The notes beneath the pieces are model-generated. The model was not told the DNA's origin, did no database searches, and saw only the letters and a list, made by a program, of their open reading frames with translations. 64,000 nt of DNA from Erythroxylum novogranatense (Eukaryota; Streptophyta; Magnoliopsida; Malpighiales; Erythroxylaceae). How positions within the stretch are numbered: position 1 is the stretch's first letter; the number at the start of each line of letters is the position of its first letter. The stretch covers positions 90,776,977 to 90,840,976 of the forward strand of contig CM057226.1 of assembly GCA_029891385.1 (NCBI GenBank), in the 5' to 3' direction. Position numbers and translations under genes: made by a program. Of the stretch, positions 35,999 to 49,649 are shown piece after piece.

Positions 35999-36015
35999 AT
36001 TTCAAATTCTTGCCC

Positions 36016-37387
<1,372 letters not shown>

Positions 37388-37449
37388 TTTTTCATTTTAT
37401 AAAGATAATCTTTTAAATCTTAAACCTCTTATCTTTTTAGTTTAACTTA

Positions 37450-39923
37450 GTGTCTGTTTGGATAAGCTTATATCAGTAGAGCTTTTATCAGTAAAGCTTT
37501 TGTCAGTAGAGCTTTTCTGAGAAGAGCTTTTTAAAAAAGCCAGTTGACTGTTTGGCTGTCAATTAAAAAATAGCTTTTAAAAAGAGCTTCATACAGTAGA
37601 CTGTTTGGCAACATAAAAATAAAAAGCACTTTTAATAATTTTAACTATATTTTATTTTATAACAAAATTATTTATGCTAAACAATATGCAAAGTACAATA
37701 TATTATATTTACGGTTATCTAATTCTTAGATAACCATCTTGTAGAAAATAATTTAAAGAGATGTCTCATTTTCTTGTAGGAAATAAAATTAATATGAAAA
37801 TAAATATTAAAATATGTAAAAAAGTTAAATAATATTATAATCCCAAATTAAATATTCAAGTTGATTAAATAGTTAAATACATAATAAACTATGCATTTTA
37901 TCATAATACAAGAAAATTTGCAATATGTTCCTCGCATCATTCATCTCGTTATTTTGTGGCTCGCCTAAATGATTTCTTTCAACGTCTTCATTTTATTAAT
38001 TTCTTCATTTGTAGGAAGTAATTCATCATCTTAAATCATATGGATAAAACTCTTAATCCTTTTGAGTATTTAATCTTATAAAATTGTGAATAGCCATTGA
38101 AGCAATTACAATTTTAACTTGTTTTGGAAAAGGAAAACTTGGCATTTGATGTAAAAAAATTTACCTATTTTTTCAAACGCCAAATGTTCTTTCGATTGTA
38201 CAATCATACAATCAAGCAATTAATGACCCACCAGCAAAGATTAGAGGAAACTATATGTAGAAACTAATAGACATAGCACTTTAGTATTTACAGTCAATGA
38301 TCCAAAAACAGTAGCATGGTGTGTAGGTCGACTATAATGTCCTTCCAGGTTTGATAGTTTGGTATAATTACTCAATAACTTTGCCCTCAATTCTTTTTAT
38401 AATGTACAAGAAAGAATAAGCAACAGATTACCATCTTCTGAGAACACAAGGCATGTCCCTATTGTTTCTTCGTATTATCCAATCGGTTGAATAGGGAAGC
38501 ATCACCAAGCACATTCAAGTGAATCAGAAATCTATTGATTGCAATGCCCAACAACAAAGCATTATTGTGGCCTTTCTTTAAAGATATATAAACTAAAATT
38601 GAAAGTTTCAAAATCTCAAGACAAGATTTGAATCTTGGTGCCAAAAGATTCATAGATAAAAAATAAGCACAGAGAACATTCCATTAAAGGTCAAAATCAT
38701 ACAGACAATATATAGACAATTCAAAAGGAGGCATATCGCAAAATTCCAATTATTTGTTATGGGGCACTATAGAATCCACATATCTACACCAAAAATTCAT
38801 AAACAAGCAAACTTTTAGATGATTCAACAAAGTGATTGTAATTATCACTGGTACTAAGAGTTAAAAGACGTAATTGGTAATCAAAGTCAAAGAACTTGAC
38901 TCAACATGTTTAGGTGGGTAGATAAGTGACAAATCCAGTTGAAAGACTCGCAGAAGAAGCCGGCTCTTGCAGATAGTGAATCGCGAAAACCATACACTCA
39001 TGAATGACTAAGGACTAATACAGTAAACAATCAACAGAATAGAGAACACTGGCAAGAAGGAAAATCGTGCTATTTACTCTCCTCGTCGATATCGACAAAC
39101 AAAAAAACAAAAACAACAAGGAGGTGTTGCTTGATGCGATTCTTATCTAGCCCAACAAGACGACGACCATGTATGGCGTAGATACCTATACCCCTTGATG
39201 CCGCGAGTTCTTTTTTCAAAACGGTTTAAGCGGCGGTAGGAACACAGTGACGGAGACTTCCCAAGAGCTCCTCTTTGGAGAAAGTAGCTAGGGATGGTGA
39301 CGGAAGATTCGAATTGGACAGCGACGGACGACCGAAAGATGTTGTTGTTCTGGACAAACAAACCGACAGATTGAATTGGGAATTCTTCGAATATAATCGG
39401 GCTCCCAAGCGTTTAACCGATCATTGTCCTGCGTATTATAATTTGGCACATAAGAGGGATGGATGACCCTCTATAAACAAAAGATATTAGGGATTTGTTT
39501 TGGAGAAAAAGCTTGTAGTTTTAAGTTACTAGAAACAAAAACAAAGCTTCCTCCACTGCACCTCAAATGTAAAGAAGAAATAAGATTCGAAGAACTAACC
39601 TTTGAGAAGATGAGTTGAGAGTCATTGAGCAGAAGCGTGGTGACTGAACGGAAGAAACAGAGCAGATGTTTTGGTAGCTGAAAAAATTTCTTCTTTACGT
39701 AAGTGACGCGGAATCAGCTTCCCGAAAAAGCTAAAATGGGGCTTTTCTAAAAAGCTCCAAATTTTAGCTTTTGAAAAAGCTGCATTTGAGCTTTTAAAAA
39801 AGCTATTTCTATTTCAAAAGTGCTTTTGAAGTTTATAACCAAACACTTACTTTTTTCTCAAAACAGTTTTTGCGGTAGAAAAAAGTACTTTTGAAGACTC
39901 CAAAAGCTGAACCAAACAGACCC
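37450..39923 (-). mobile_element. Decayed PIF/Harbinger DNA transposon
   Basis: The left end GTGTCTGTTTGG (37450) and right end CCAAACAGACCC (to 39923) form a 12-bp inverted repeat with one mismatch. The flanks are TTA and TAA, close to the TWA target of Harbinger elements but not identical. Both subterminal regions are rich in AGCTTTT/AAAAGCT words. A transposase remnant is inside on the minus strand. About 2.47 kb in all; the rest has no readable ORF. Confidence 0.7.
38040..38205 (-). pseudogene. Harbinger transposase C-terminal remnant
   Basis: The minus strand reads TIERTFGV, a stop where Trp is usual, then KNR; after a short frame disturbance MPSFPFPKQVKIVIASMAIH and NFIR follow. This is the hallmark C-terminal block of HARBI1-type nuclease/transposase (IERTFGVWKxRF ... 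VKIVxAxMALHNF, from memory). Stops and missing upstream catalytic DDE regions show it is dead. Confidence 0.75.
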
Positions 39924-39926
39924 TAA

Positions 39927-42900
39927 GTCCAGTTCTTAAACCATTAACTAAAACATAAGAAAATATAATTCAAATTTTATGAAAGACTTCATTCGTTTGT
40001 TATACTGGTACGGTAGAATATAAAAATATAGTTTTTGAAAGTGAGAACAATATAAGTATAAAAAGTTTAACTCATTTCACAATATTATTTTTTATAATGG
40101 AAAATTCGTAACCATCACTTTTTAGGTGATAACTTTTTTCACAATGTTATTTTTTTATTATGGGAAACTCGTAATCACTACTTTTTATGTGATTATTGAA
40201 TAAACCTCTGAATGTAATAATTCATAAATTATGTATACAAGATAAATTATTTAATAACTTACTGAGTCAAAATTAAATAATATTTTCAATTTAACATGAC
40301 TATTTCATATAATATTAAATAAATCTGTTAGTGCATGTAACAGCTCACAATTTACATATAATGAATAAATTATTTGATAAGTGAAAGTTCGATTCAAATA
40401 ACCTTTTAAAAATTCAAACTCTCAAAACTAAAAAATTCAAACTTACGTCCAACTTAAAACCTAGAGAATTTGGGAAAGCCTCCTCCTACAATCACTTGCT
40501 TCAGCGAATAATACACATCACCTGCACATTAATTTCGTGACCCAAATTTCTTAATTAGCAGAGAAACCATTGCACCAACCTAGTGGCCATTTACCATGTA
40601 TTCGAAATTTGTCTTTGTACTTAAAAATTTAGAAAGCGCCAAAGCTTTTAATTTTTCTTTAATATCTCACTCCCATTTCACAAAAATGTCAGAGCAAAAG
40701 AATGATAGGGTATTTTTATAATGGTAAGATTTGTCTTTAGATGATATGTACGTACAAAATACAATTCAACTCACCTTGCGCAAGGGACGTGAACATGGGG
40801 GAAAGCTTGAGCCAAGAAGATAGATGGATCCACATCCACATGTTCCTATAAACTAAGCACTACTTCCCACATCTAACTGCGAACATGCTTTAATCCGGTT
40901 GATTTTTCAAGAAGCAATATTTGAGTGTAAATCAAACGACTGACTTCAACTCTACGTGGTGGTTATTGAAGTCCCTCAAGCATATCTAACTTAGTTCCCA
41001 GTACTTGAACAAATACATGATTTTCATGATAATTTAAACTCGAGGAATCCTCCAATAATTGGAAAGGCTCCCAACCAAATGCAAATTCTAGGAATCCTCA
41101 CACTCTTTAAATTACCCTGTCACAAAAACATGAGAGCTTATCCTAAGAAAAGATAACGGGTGAGAGGGTAGGAGTCTAGGAGATGTGAAGTAAATGATGG
41201 AATGTGTCAGCGGCAGCCCATACATACAATGCACTTGGTAGGATGGGATACATGGAATTTCCTAAATTCAGCCTAAGAGGGTTCTCCCCCAAGTCTAAGG
41301 ATCAAAGCTCGTGGTGTCGGTTGGGTCCTTTGTGGGATGTCACACATGGGTCGATGGAGTTTGACCATTTCCCTCTTTTTCTTTTTCTCCAGTTCTTTAG
41401 TTTTATTTAAAACCCATTTTGGTTCTATTCCGTAAGGATTGAACTCCAGTGAGGCATGATCCTTGAGACATGAACACTACTATAATTCGACCCTCCCTTG
41501 GGAGGCAACCTACCTGCCCATTCCTCTTCAATTAGTGACCTGACAAACTATTAAAAACCGATAGGAAAAAGAATAAAGGGTTCATTTCCTTTGTATTTTC
41601 TTATTTGTTTCCCATAAAATGGCTAGACTAAATTAATAATCACACTCCTTCTCGGATCTTTTGAAACTATCCTTGTAGATTGAAATCATTTTTCAACTTC
41701 CAAATTATAACTTTGTCTAGAAAATGTGTTACTACGGATTAAGAGCACTAAAATATGGAGAAGATCTAATTGGATGTCAAAATTGGTTAAATGCACAATA
41801 ATTTAATTTAATTTTAACTTTTCATGAAAGTTATTCTCGGTATGTAACATATCCTTAATATACGCGTTACATTTAGATAGGACATACAGATTTTTGGATT
41901 CTTTTATATTATCTATCAACAGATTCTGATTCTTTCTGTAGCTAGACATATAACTCTTCTTTTCTTTGTTTGTTTCGAAGAAGTTTAACCTTATAAAAGA
42001 AATAAAGAATAGCACTAATCTCCCTATGACTACTGTAATTGTCTTGCGAGGCAACCTCATTCCTTGAGCAATTCTAATTCTTATTTTTTTCACGCAAAAA
42101 CTTCAAAGCTCACCGGTCATTAACTCCTTGGGTATAAATCCTTGATCGGATCAATTACAGACGTCTCGTTTTCAGTGACAGCGTGAGAGTTGGAGTTACT
42201 CGGGAATCTGGGGATTGATTAAACTTAATCTTTGAAAGAAAGCGCCACCAACGATCAATCATCACTAAACAATCTAAGATTCAAGACTCATAATGATTTG
42301 CATGCGACGTAAAAATTTGAGGAATCATGGAGTTTTCAGATTTACCCCTTCTAAGTTCTTAGAATGGGATCTTAGAAGATTAGGATTAGTCCAACTAAAC
42401 TAAAATACTTAATGTAATTATAAAAAAAAAAAAAGAAGGTCGTAGACCTACAGATTCAGTTTCAAGGGAATCGCAGGAGGCCTCCTATCAAGATATAGAA
42501 TTGTGACAGCGTGTTCTTCTATGGTTTTGGGGGTTATCATGTATGATCTAGGGCTCGAAAGTGTAGATTCTGTTGCTGACTTAAAATTAGGGTTACCTAA
42601 TGGAGTAGAGTAGCTCCAAAATAAGTGCAGAATAGTGCCAAATGTCTGTAAGTCAAAGAGTTATTCGACGTCGTTAAGAGTTCAAAAGACAAGATTATCG
42701 AACAGGAAACATAAGCACTTTGGTACCTTGGAGGTAACTTTTATCGTAACTGATGAAATTCCGTACACGTTGTAAGCACAAAAAACATTGTTATTTTTTT
42801 TTTTTTGGTAAGTAGAAAGAATATTGTTATTTGACATAATTAAGCTTCGATATACACATAATTTAACTATATAAGCTTCTTCTTCCCTTTTTTATGGGGT

Positions 42901-43086
42901 CTTCAAGAGAATTTAAGTACTGAAAGGAGAGATTTGCTCTAAAACTTTTGAACAAAGTAACTGGTAAAATAGCATTCTTTGGCATAATCACAATAAAACG
43001 AGATTATAAAACCCTAATCCTAATCTAAAACACCCAAAAAAGCCACCAGCATCAGCACAGACAACCCCATCCCGATCTCTCAAGTC
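39927..43086. other. AT-rich intergenic region
   Basis: About 3.2 kb without a recognisable gene, RNA or transposon border. The 180 bases nearest 43086 probably form the 3' UTR of the bHLH gene on the minus strand. Short open frames (such as 41204-41410 and 41803-42093) have no family resemblance. Confidence 0.55.
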
Positions 43087-43857
43087 TCATCTAAGCATCT
43101 GCAGTGAACTCACTATATTTGTTGCAGGTTGACAATTTTTCAACAAAGATGAGTAGCCCATATTAGGCATTGTAATTCCTGAAAGGCCAAAAGCACCCAT
43201 CGACCTATTAGCCCCAACCTGTTCTAAGCTTTGCACTTGTCTCTTCAAGAATTTCAAGTAATGTATGGCCTCATCTAACATAGAAGCTGTATCCATTTTG
43301 GTACCCCCTGGAACGAGTCTCTGAAGAATTCTTATCCTCTCGCTGATCCTTTCTCTTCTATGCCTAGCAGCAACACTTTGAGGATCCTTAGATATCTTTA
43401 CATTTCTTCTCTTTGGAGGCTTTATCGATTCCGGGTCTATATAGATTGGTTGCATTGCTGCTATACGAAAAATCATCTCTCTGATCGCTGCAGTGGAGTT
43501 CTTCTTATCCAGTGAAGATAAGAATGAGTTTGCAGTTGAGAATGAAGCTCCATATTTGAACTTGCGAGCGACCATGCTCGACTGGAGAGGTGGTGCTATA
43601 GGTTCTTGGATTGGTGTGCCAACAAATGGCAGAGAAGGAGGTGAATTTACCAGAGCTTGTGGGTTATGGTAGACGGATGATGTGGGCACGATGCTAGCTG
43701 GATTTCCATTGGAGAATTGCATATCTTGAACTGTAGAAGTGCTGGAGTTGTGAAAAGTTTGGCAGAAATCAGGAAGCTTTTGATCCATCTGCATCATCAT
43801 TGTCAGCATGTCCATTTGTTCATTTCCTGTTGACGACTTCATCATGTCAACGTCCAT
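43087..43857 (-). CDS. HECATE-type bHLH transcription factor (HEC1/HEC2-like)
   Basis: A single uninterrupted exon of 256 residues, like the intronless Arabidopsis HEC genes (about 230-240 residues). The N-terminus is Met-rich (about 15-28), then a Pro/Ser-rich linker. Residues about 124-137 (AIREMIFRIAAMQP) form the conserved HEC block, followed by KPPKRRNVKISKDPQ and the bHLH domain at about 154-212 (basic ARHRRERISERI; helices around ILQRLVPGGTKMDTASMLDE and YLKFLKRQVQSL). The Glu that contacts the E-box in typical bHLH proteins is replaced by Ala, as in group VIII. In Arabidopsis, HEC proteins act in the nucleus with SPATULA in gynoecium, stigma and meristem development. A TATA box lies 238 bases upstream. 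HEC1 and HEC2 cannot be told apart here. Confidence 0.95.
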   Translation of the reverse strand: MDVDMMKSSTGNEQMDMLTMMMQMDQKLPDFCQTFHNSSTSTVQDMQFSNGNPASIVPTSSVYHNPQALVNSPPSLPFVGTPIQEPIAPPLQSSMVARKFKYGASFSTANSFLSSLDKKNSTAAIREMIFRIAAMQPIYIDPESIKPPKRRNVKISKDPQSVAARHRRERISERIRILQRLVPGGTKMDTASMLDEAIHYLKFLKRQVQSLEQVGANRSMGAFGLSGITMPNMGYSSLLKNCQPATNIVSSLQMLR

Positions 43858-44094
43858 GATTCTTACAAAACAGTTACAACTTGTGGTCCAAGATATCAGG
43901 AAAAGAGCATAAATTGTAAGTGTGGAGTCGGAGATGTGTAGGAATGGGCTTTGAAGAGCTAGACTATCAAATAGAGGTATGGAGAGGCTGTAAGAAAGAA
44001 GAAAAGCTATAGAAAGTGTGGTTATAGAGATTGAAAAGTTTCTGCAGGATTGTCTGGGAAACCCATCACCGTTTCTTTAGGGTTACAGCGAAGC

Positions 44095-44102
44095 TTTATA
44101 TA
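44095..44102 (-). promoter_or_regulatory. TATA box of the HECATE-like gene
   Basis: TATATAAA on the minus strand, 238 bases upstream of the start codon. It predicts transcription starting near 44065 and a 5' UTR of about 200 bases with no upstream intron evident. Confidence 0.65.
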
Positions 44103-46149
44103 GCAACTTGTGTGAAATATTTTATTCATGCAAGGAGTCCATACAAAAGAGTCTCCACTGATTTGTGATGTATTTATGATTTTTTGAGAGCGACCGCCCA
44201 TTATGTGGGGTTAACACTCGGATAAACTTTCACAGCCATCTGATCTTACAGCTCATGAAAATCCTAATCACATCTATGAATGATCAATGGTAAATAGACC
44301 TTTCATGGGAATAGGCCCACAGAGGAGATGGTTCAGATGAAAGGGTGCTGGTGCATGAACCACTTTGAATTGAGAGACTTTCTTTTAACTACTTTTTCAT
44401 TATTCTCGAGCAACTGTGCAAGTGCTTGCTTTTCTTTACTTAAATTTTACATTTTTTGCACTAAAAGATCCATAATGAAACCCCACATTCACATGACATA
44501 TGTCAGAAGAGCAACCAGCCCTGCCTGGATTTCACTAAGATCCCTCCAACCAAAGCAACAGGGCTGTTTCTCTTGTTGCCTCCGACAGCCGGTGGCCGGA
44601 GAATGGTTCCGGCCTGTCAGTTGGTGGGAGTGGACGCATTGGGGATCATCACGGACCTATTATTCCACATACGGGCTCTCTCATCGCTGGTTGCTACACC
44701 ATGGGCCATTTTTCAATGTAGATTAGGAGAAAGCTGGTGGTGATGTGACCCCTATCTCTGCGTGCAAAGTACACAAGCTCATCATGTGTGTACCAGTAGA
44801 TCCCTTAGGCCTGAGTTGCTCTCTAGCTAGATTTGCCTGTATTTGACTTTAGTTTTGAAAGGTACCTTCTAGTTTTCCTGGAATGGTGAGGATTTTAACT
44901 GTAGTTCCTTGTAGTTGTACTCTTGACAATATGAGCTATCATTACAATGACAACCTGCAAACTCTCCAACCCGTTTTGTAAGATATTAAGTGCCCATATT
45001 TATGATTGTTGCTTGGAACGCTCTCTCCTTTACTTAGCCGAACATCATTTAATCACCCCCTTATCTAGACACTAGAAAGTAAAGAATGGGAAGCTGCACA
45101 TGCAGGGCCTCTCTTCAAATAGAACTAACTAGAGACATCCAAGAACAAAGGATTGGTGAAGTATAATGTTAATTCTTTGCCTTGGAGACCCATTAATTAC
45201 TAGTTGAGAATGAAAAAACATTTGGAGACTCTGCGAAGCAGTTTGCTGTGATATTGTATTTTACTTGTCATAACTGTATCCCTCTTCGGTCTTAGTAAAT
45301 GGTCCTGTCTCTCACGAACAGAGGCAATATACAGAATTCCATCTTCTAAAATGATGCACCGCCATAGCCAAAAATGCCCAAACAAGTAGCCAATATATGG
45401 AGCTGCAGCTTTTCAGATTGTCGCAACTTTTAATCACGTAATTACGTACTGTTTGATAAGTCATCAACAAAAGAAGCTGTTGCACACGGTCTACAAATGT
45501 ATGAAAGAAACATAAAAGGCCTAGAAACAAAGTGTTGGCCTATCTTTGTGCATGGGCGTGTGCTTCAATACGATGCTCTCAGAATTCAACTCTGCTAACT
45601 ACTAGAGCGACTGCTACTTCCATAAATGCCAACATTGCCTAAATTCTTCGTAGAACTTGGCGAGAATATTTATGGTGAACCACTCTCATCCGATCAGGGA
45701 CTTGTGCTTACAAGCTCCAAATTTGGTTCGTCCAATAACAAGGATTTCGTTTTTTCTTGCTCACAGGTTCACAAATTTGGTTGAGATTGGACCAACGCGA
45801 TACTTTCTCATGCCTTCTAGGATATCTGGTGTAAAGTCAAAGAAATAGAGTGACATTCCATACAGGTTTAGTGCCCAATCCAAAATTGAAAAGAAAGTGG
45901 AGGTAAAAGCGTTTTATAAGCTTAGAACGTGAATAATCAATTCTTAATTAATTATTTTTAAACTTACAATTATATTAAATTTGAAATGAAATTGTTGTTA
46001 TTACTACCCACCATTTGATTTTTCTTTTACCAGAATTTCTATGAAAATGGTAAAAAGAAGAAGAAATAAGATCATGTCTGTCTATTATGAGATTATCTTC
46101 ATTTCAGGAAATGTTTTTAAGTTTAAAATAATTAATAAACAATAGCAAA
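44103..46149. other. Intergenic region upstream of the HECATE-like gene
   Basis: It holds the distal promoter of the bHLH gene. Short open frames (44328-44726 plus; 45200-45530 minus) show no family resemblance or splice support. No repeat border was recognised. Confidence 0.5.
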
Positions 46150-47376
46150 GCTATGTCCACATTATAATGAGTTCACCAAAAGAAGAATAACAACTACGGT
46201 ACAAGCTTAAAATAGATCAAAACTTAAGGAAATAAGTTAATAGAAGGCATTATATATTCAATCTAGTCTCGATGCTAAAGGATAGTGCAAGTTGATTAGA
46301 ATTAGCTATCATAATGGCCTGGATCCAATTGACGATTTCATTTGCTAAACATTACTTGTGAACCTCTTCATTCCTACAAATTCTGTTTGTTTTTCCCTTC
46401 CATATAGAATAGATAATAGTTGTAAAAGTCGTTTTGTACAAGGGGGCATCGTTCAACCTCAATTACTTTGTACAAATGATCCAATTGAGTGATAAATTCC
46501 ATTCATATTTTGAGAAGGCATATGGCAACAAATGTAAAATTTTTCCCCAAATAACTTTAGATTAACTGCATTGAAAGAATAAATGTTCTCTACTTTCTTC
46601 GAGCTCCTTACAAAGAGCACAAATAGCGTTGTAAATTCCAAATCAACTATTTTTTGTACAAAGTCTATTTTTAATGACTAGTTAAGTGAAAATAAAGGCT
46701 TTGTGATTGAGAGAATGTTTTCAAAGAAGATTGAACCAGGGGACTTCTTTGCACTTTCCTGCAAAGCTTTATAGCAAGACTTGTTGGTAAAATTACCTAA
46801 TGCTTCTGGGACCTATGTGACGGAATCCTATCTGCTGATATCATTAATCTGAGGAAGCAAGTGCTTTAGTAAATTGAATCCTTTGAAGTTGCCAATCCAT
46901 TGCGTTTGTTGCAGTAAGGAAGAAACTTTAGAGTTAATAGGAATCTTGTTCAGGATCCTAGATAGTTTAGTTCTTTAGATGAGAGAGCTATGAATCGTCA
47001 AATTATCAAATCATACCCAAATATTGTCTTCATTGCCTAGCACATTTTTAATCTATGGACATTCCACAGGTCTTAATTTCAACATTTGCATAAAGAACCA
47101 AGAGTACTCCCTTAAGCTTGACAATTGCTAAAAGCTTACATTATTGAAATATGTTTCATGTAGCCATTTCACCCATACAACCTATTTATCAACAAATAGC
47201 TACCAGATCCTTTTGCACAGAAACATTTTTTGCATAAAAAGATATTAGGGTAATCCCCAGACTCCCTTGTCTTTTAGGGATGGTCACTTCACTCCACTTG
47301 ACCTTATCCTTTTTAGAGTTTTCAAAATTTTTAGTCCATAAGAAAGCTTTCGTTATTCCATCTATCTCCTTGATGA
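46150..47376 (-). pseudogene. LINE (non-LTR retrotransposon) remnant, 3' segment
   Basis: Read on the minus strand from 47376, this gives the post-RT region typical of plant L1 LINEs: KEIDGITKAFLWTKNF, then KVKWSEVTIPKRQGSLGI. Near 46620-46300 comes the zf-RVT block CALCKELEESREHLFFQC and FTTIIYSIWK. Many stops and shifts are present. The upstream parts of the same LINE are found at 58617-58963 and 62905-64000, separated by later insertions. The exact 3' end and poly(A) tail were not found. Confidence 0.85.
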
Positions 47377-47381
47377 CTTTC

Positions 47382-49491
47382 TGTTGGACCCCGAATTTTT
47401 TTTAATGATGTCATTAAACATAAATTGTGATAATTATGTGATTATGCTTTAGTTTAATTTAAATTGGGAGTATTAGTGGATAATCGAGTTTAATGTGATT
47501 TTTATGAGCTTAAAAGGGTAATATGTATGAGGGCATTTTAGGAAGATTGCTTAAGTTGGATAGGTTAAAGCTTTGTTAAGAAGGGTATAATGGTCTTTGA
47601 CTTAGGCTTAAAAGACTTAAAAAAATTAGAAAGAATAAAGAAGAAGAAAGAAGAGGAAAGAAGGGGAAGAGTGTCGTCGATGAAGGAAGAGGAGAAGAAG
47701 AAAGGGTTTTGCGATTTCAGTGATTTTCGGCAAATTAAAGACGTTTCCTGGTAAGTTTAAGTTCGATCTAACTTGTTATGGTTAGATTTAACTTTAGATT
47801 TGCGTTGAATGTAGAGAATCGGTGGTTTTAGGGTTTTAGGGCAAAAATGGTTAGATTTCGTGGGTTGATGTGTTTATGACTGATTTTGAGTTGTTGTTAG
47901 GTTAGAAATGTAGTATAAGTCTTGATCTAAGGTTGAGATGTGTTGCATTTGTGTTTGGGGAAGGATTGAAGTCAGAAAATGCAGAAATTTAAGGTTTGAG
48001 TCGTTCTCAAACACGCCGCAACGCAGCGTGCAAGAAACCTTGTGGCGTCTTGGTCAAGGATGGCACGCCCACAAGACGCCATGACACGACACACATGTGT
48101 GCTTGCATGCAGCCCCTTTTGTCCGAAAGTGAAATTTTTAGTATTTTGGGCATATCTTTTGGTGTAGATGTCTAAATGAGGTGATTTTAGATTCATTGTG
48201 AACTAGAGATTAAGGACTACAAGTTGTATGAAGAAAGAAAGTTCGGATTTTGCCTCGAAGGGTTCAGAAATTTAGGAGGAGGTCGAATATAGACGTTAAT
48301 GCTTTATTTTGGCTTTCCAAGCTGTGAATATTATCTGTGGATATTGATTGAATGGAAACTTGGTTGTTTTAGGAAACCAAGCTGACCCGATTCTATCGCA
48401 AGAGGAAGGACATCAGTGAGTTGGAGACTCGAGCGATCTTAGGTGGGTAATGTACTTATAGTTATTGTGTGACTAGGCAATTTCTTGCCTATGTATGAAT
48501 ATATGCTATATGTTGTGTATGTTTAAGCATGATTTAAATGATTTTGATATCTTATATTTTGAAAGAATCATGGGAATTGATAGCATTAACTTTTGATTCT
48601 GAGCATGTTATGCCTCGACTTCGGTCATGACATTTTGACTAAGTGCAAAGTATGAAAGCATACCATATGATAAAATGATTATGAGCATAATTATGTGCTT
48701 TTGTTTGGGCGACAGTGGAACCATTTCGTTCGTCACGTGCACGTAGACAAGAGCCTTCTCCCGGCTGCCCGCTTGTGGCATATGAGCTCCGAATGGACTC
48801 ATTTTGTTCAGGGTGTAAACTTCGGTTTCTCCCTTTTGTTTCCATGGAACCCTCGAGCCATGTGATGTGCATTGCATTTGAACTGTTTGTTATGAAGCAT
48901 AATGGTGACATGTTTTGTTAATCGAATTAATTATGTTGAGTGCATAAATTGCTTGATTAGCATGTGAGTGCTTGAATTGATGCCTGTATATATATAATAT
49001 ATATACACGTACATATGCCTAATTTTGTGCTAGTTACCGATGGCTATAATTATATTAGCCATCGAAATGTGTAATGAACCCATTACTTTCCTCCTCAAAA
49101 GTGTAAGCAGACGATCTTTGATCTTGCGCGGCATCGGAAACTTCAAGCTAATTAGGAGCTTTGCATTAAGTTAGTATTTTGGTTGGCCCTCCGAACATTC
49201 CATCATGGAGCATATTTCATGTATTGTGGATTGAAACTTTATTATGTAATGTGTATTGTTCAAAATACGTGTTTAAATTATTAACTTGATGGCTTATGTA
49301 ATCGTGATGATTAATTCATGGTTAGAATGCATGCGTAGGTGATCGATTGTATGAGAATGTATGTGTATGAATCGAACTATGTATAAATGTTGGGATCGGG
49401 TCCGATATGTTTGGGCGCCCGACGCCGGGGCAACCCGAGGGGCCGCCTCCGGGAATAGTGATCCGAGATTCGGGCCCAACATGTTTGGTAT
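47382..49491 (+). repeat. 5' LTR of the chromovirus
   Basis: 2110 bp, TGTTGGACCCC...GGGCCCAACA. The terminal GTTGG/CCAAC bases are inverted. It has a GC-rich variable block at about 47998-48118. The other two LTR copies of this family in the window differ mainly in that block. Confidence 0.93.
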
Positions 49492-49495
49492 CAGA

Positions 49496-49507
49496 GCGCC
49501 TAGGTTT
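49496..49507 (+). promoter_or_regulatory. Primer-binding site, initiator Met-tRNA type
   Basis: TGGTATCAGAGC lies four bases inside the 5' LTR end. Confidence 0.92.
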
Positions 49508-49649
49508 AGTGTCCTCGGCTTAGAATGCATAATAGGATGAATTGTGTGATATATGATGAATTGTTGCATTGATTAAGTGACATGCATATCATGCATACAT
49601 GTAGATTGCCCTATAGCTAATCCTTAGTGTTTCCCTTTGAAGGAGTACG

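Noticed and set aside
39143..39466. Possible exon or second Harbinger ORF
   Set aside because: Short overlapping frames on both strands without similarity to the Myb-like Harbinger protein or clear splice signals.
44328..44726. 132-codon plus-strand frame upstream of the HECATE-like gene
   Set aside because: Composition rich in Trp and Cys with no domain, no start context or splice support. Probably chance.
48608..48921. Open frames on both strands seen three times (also near 53658 and 57750)
   Set aside because: They occur at the same place in each of the three LTR copies and have no protein family resemblance. They are LTR sequence.
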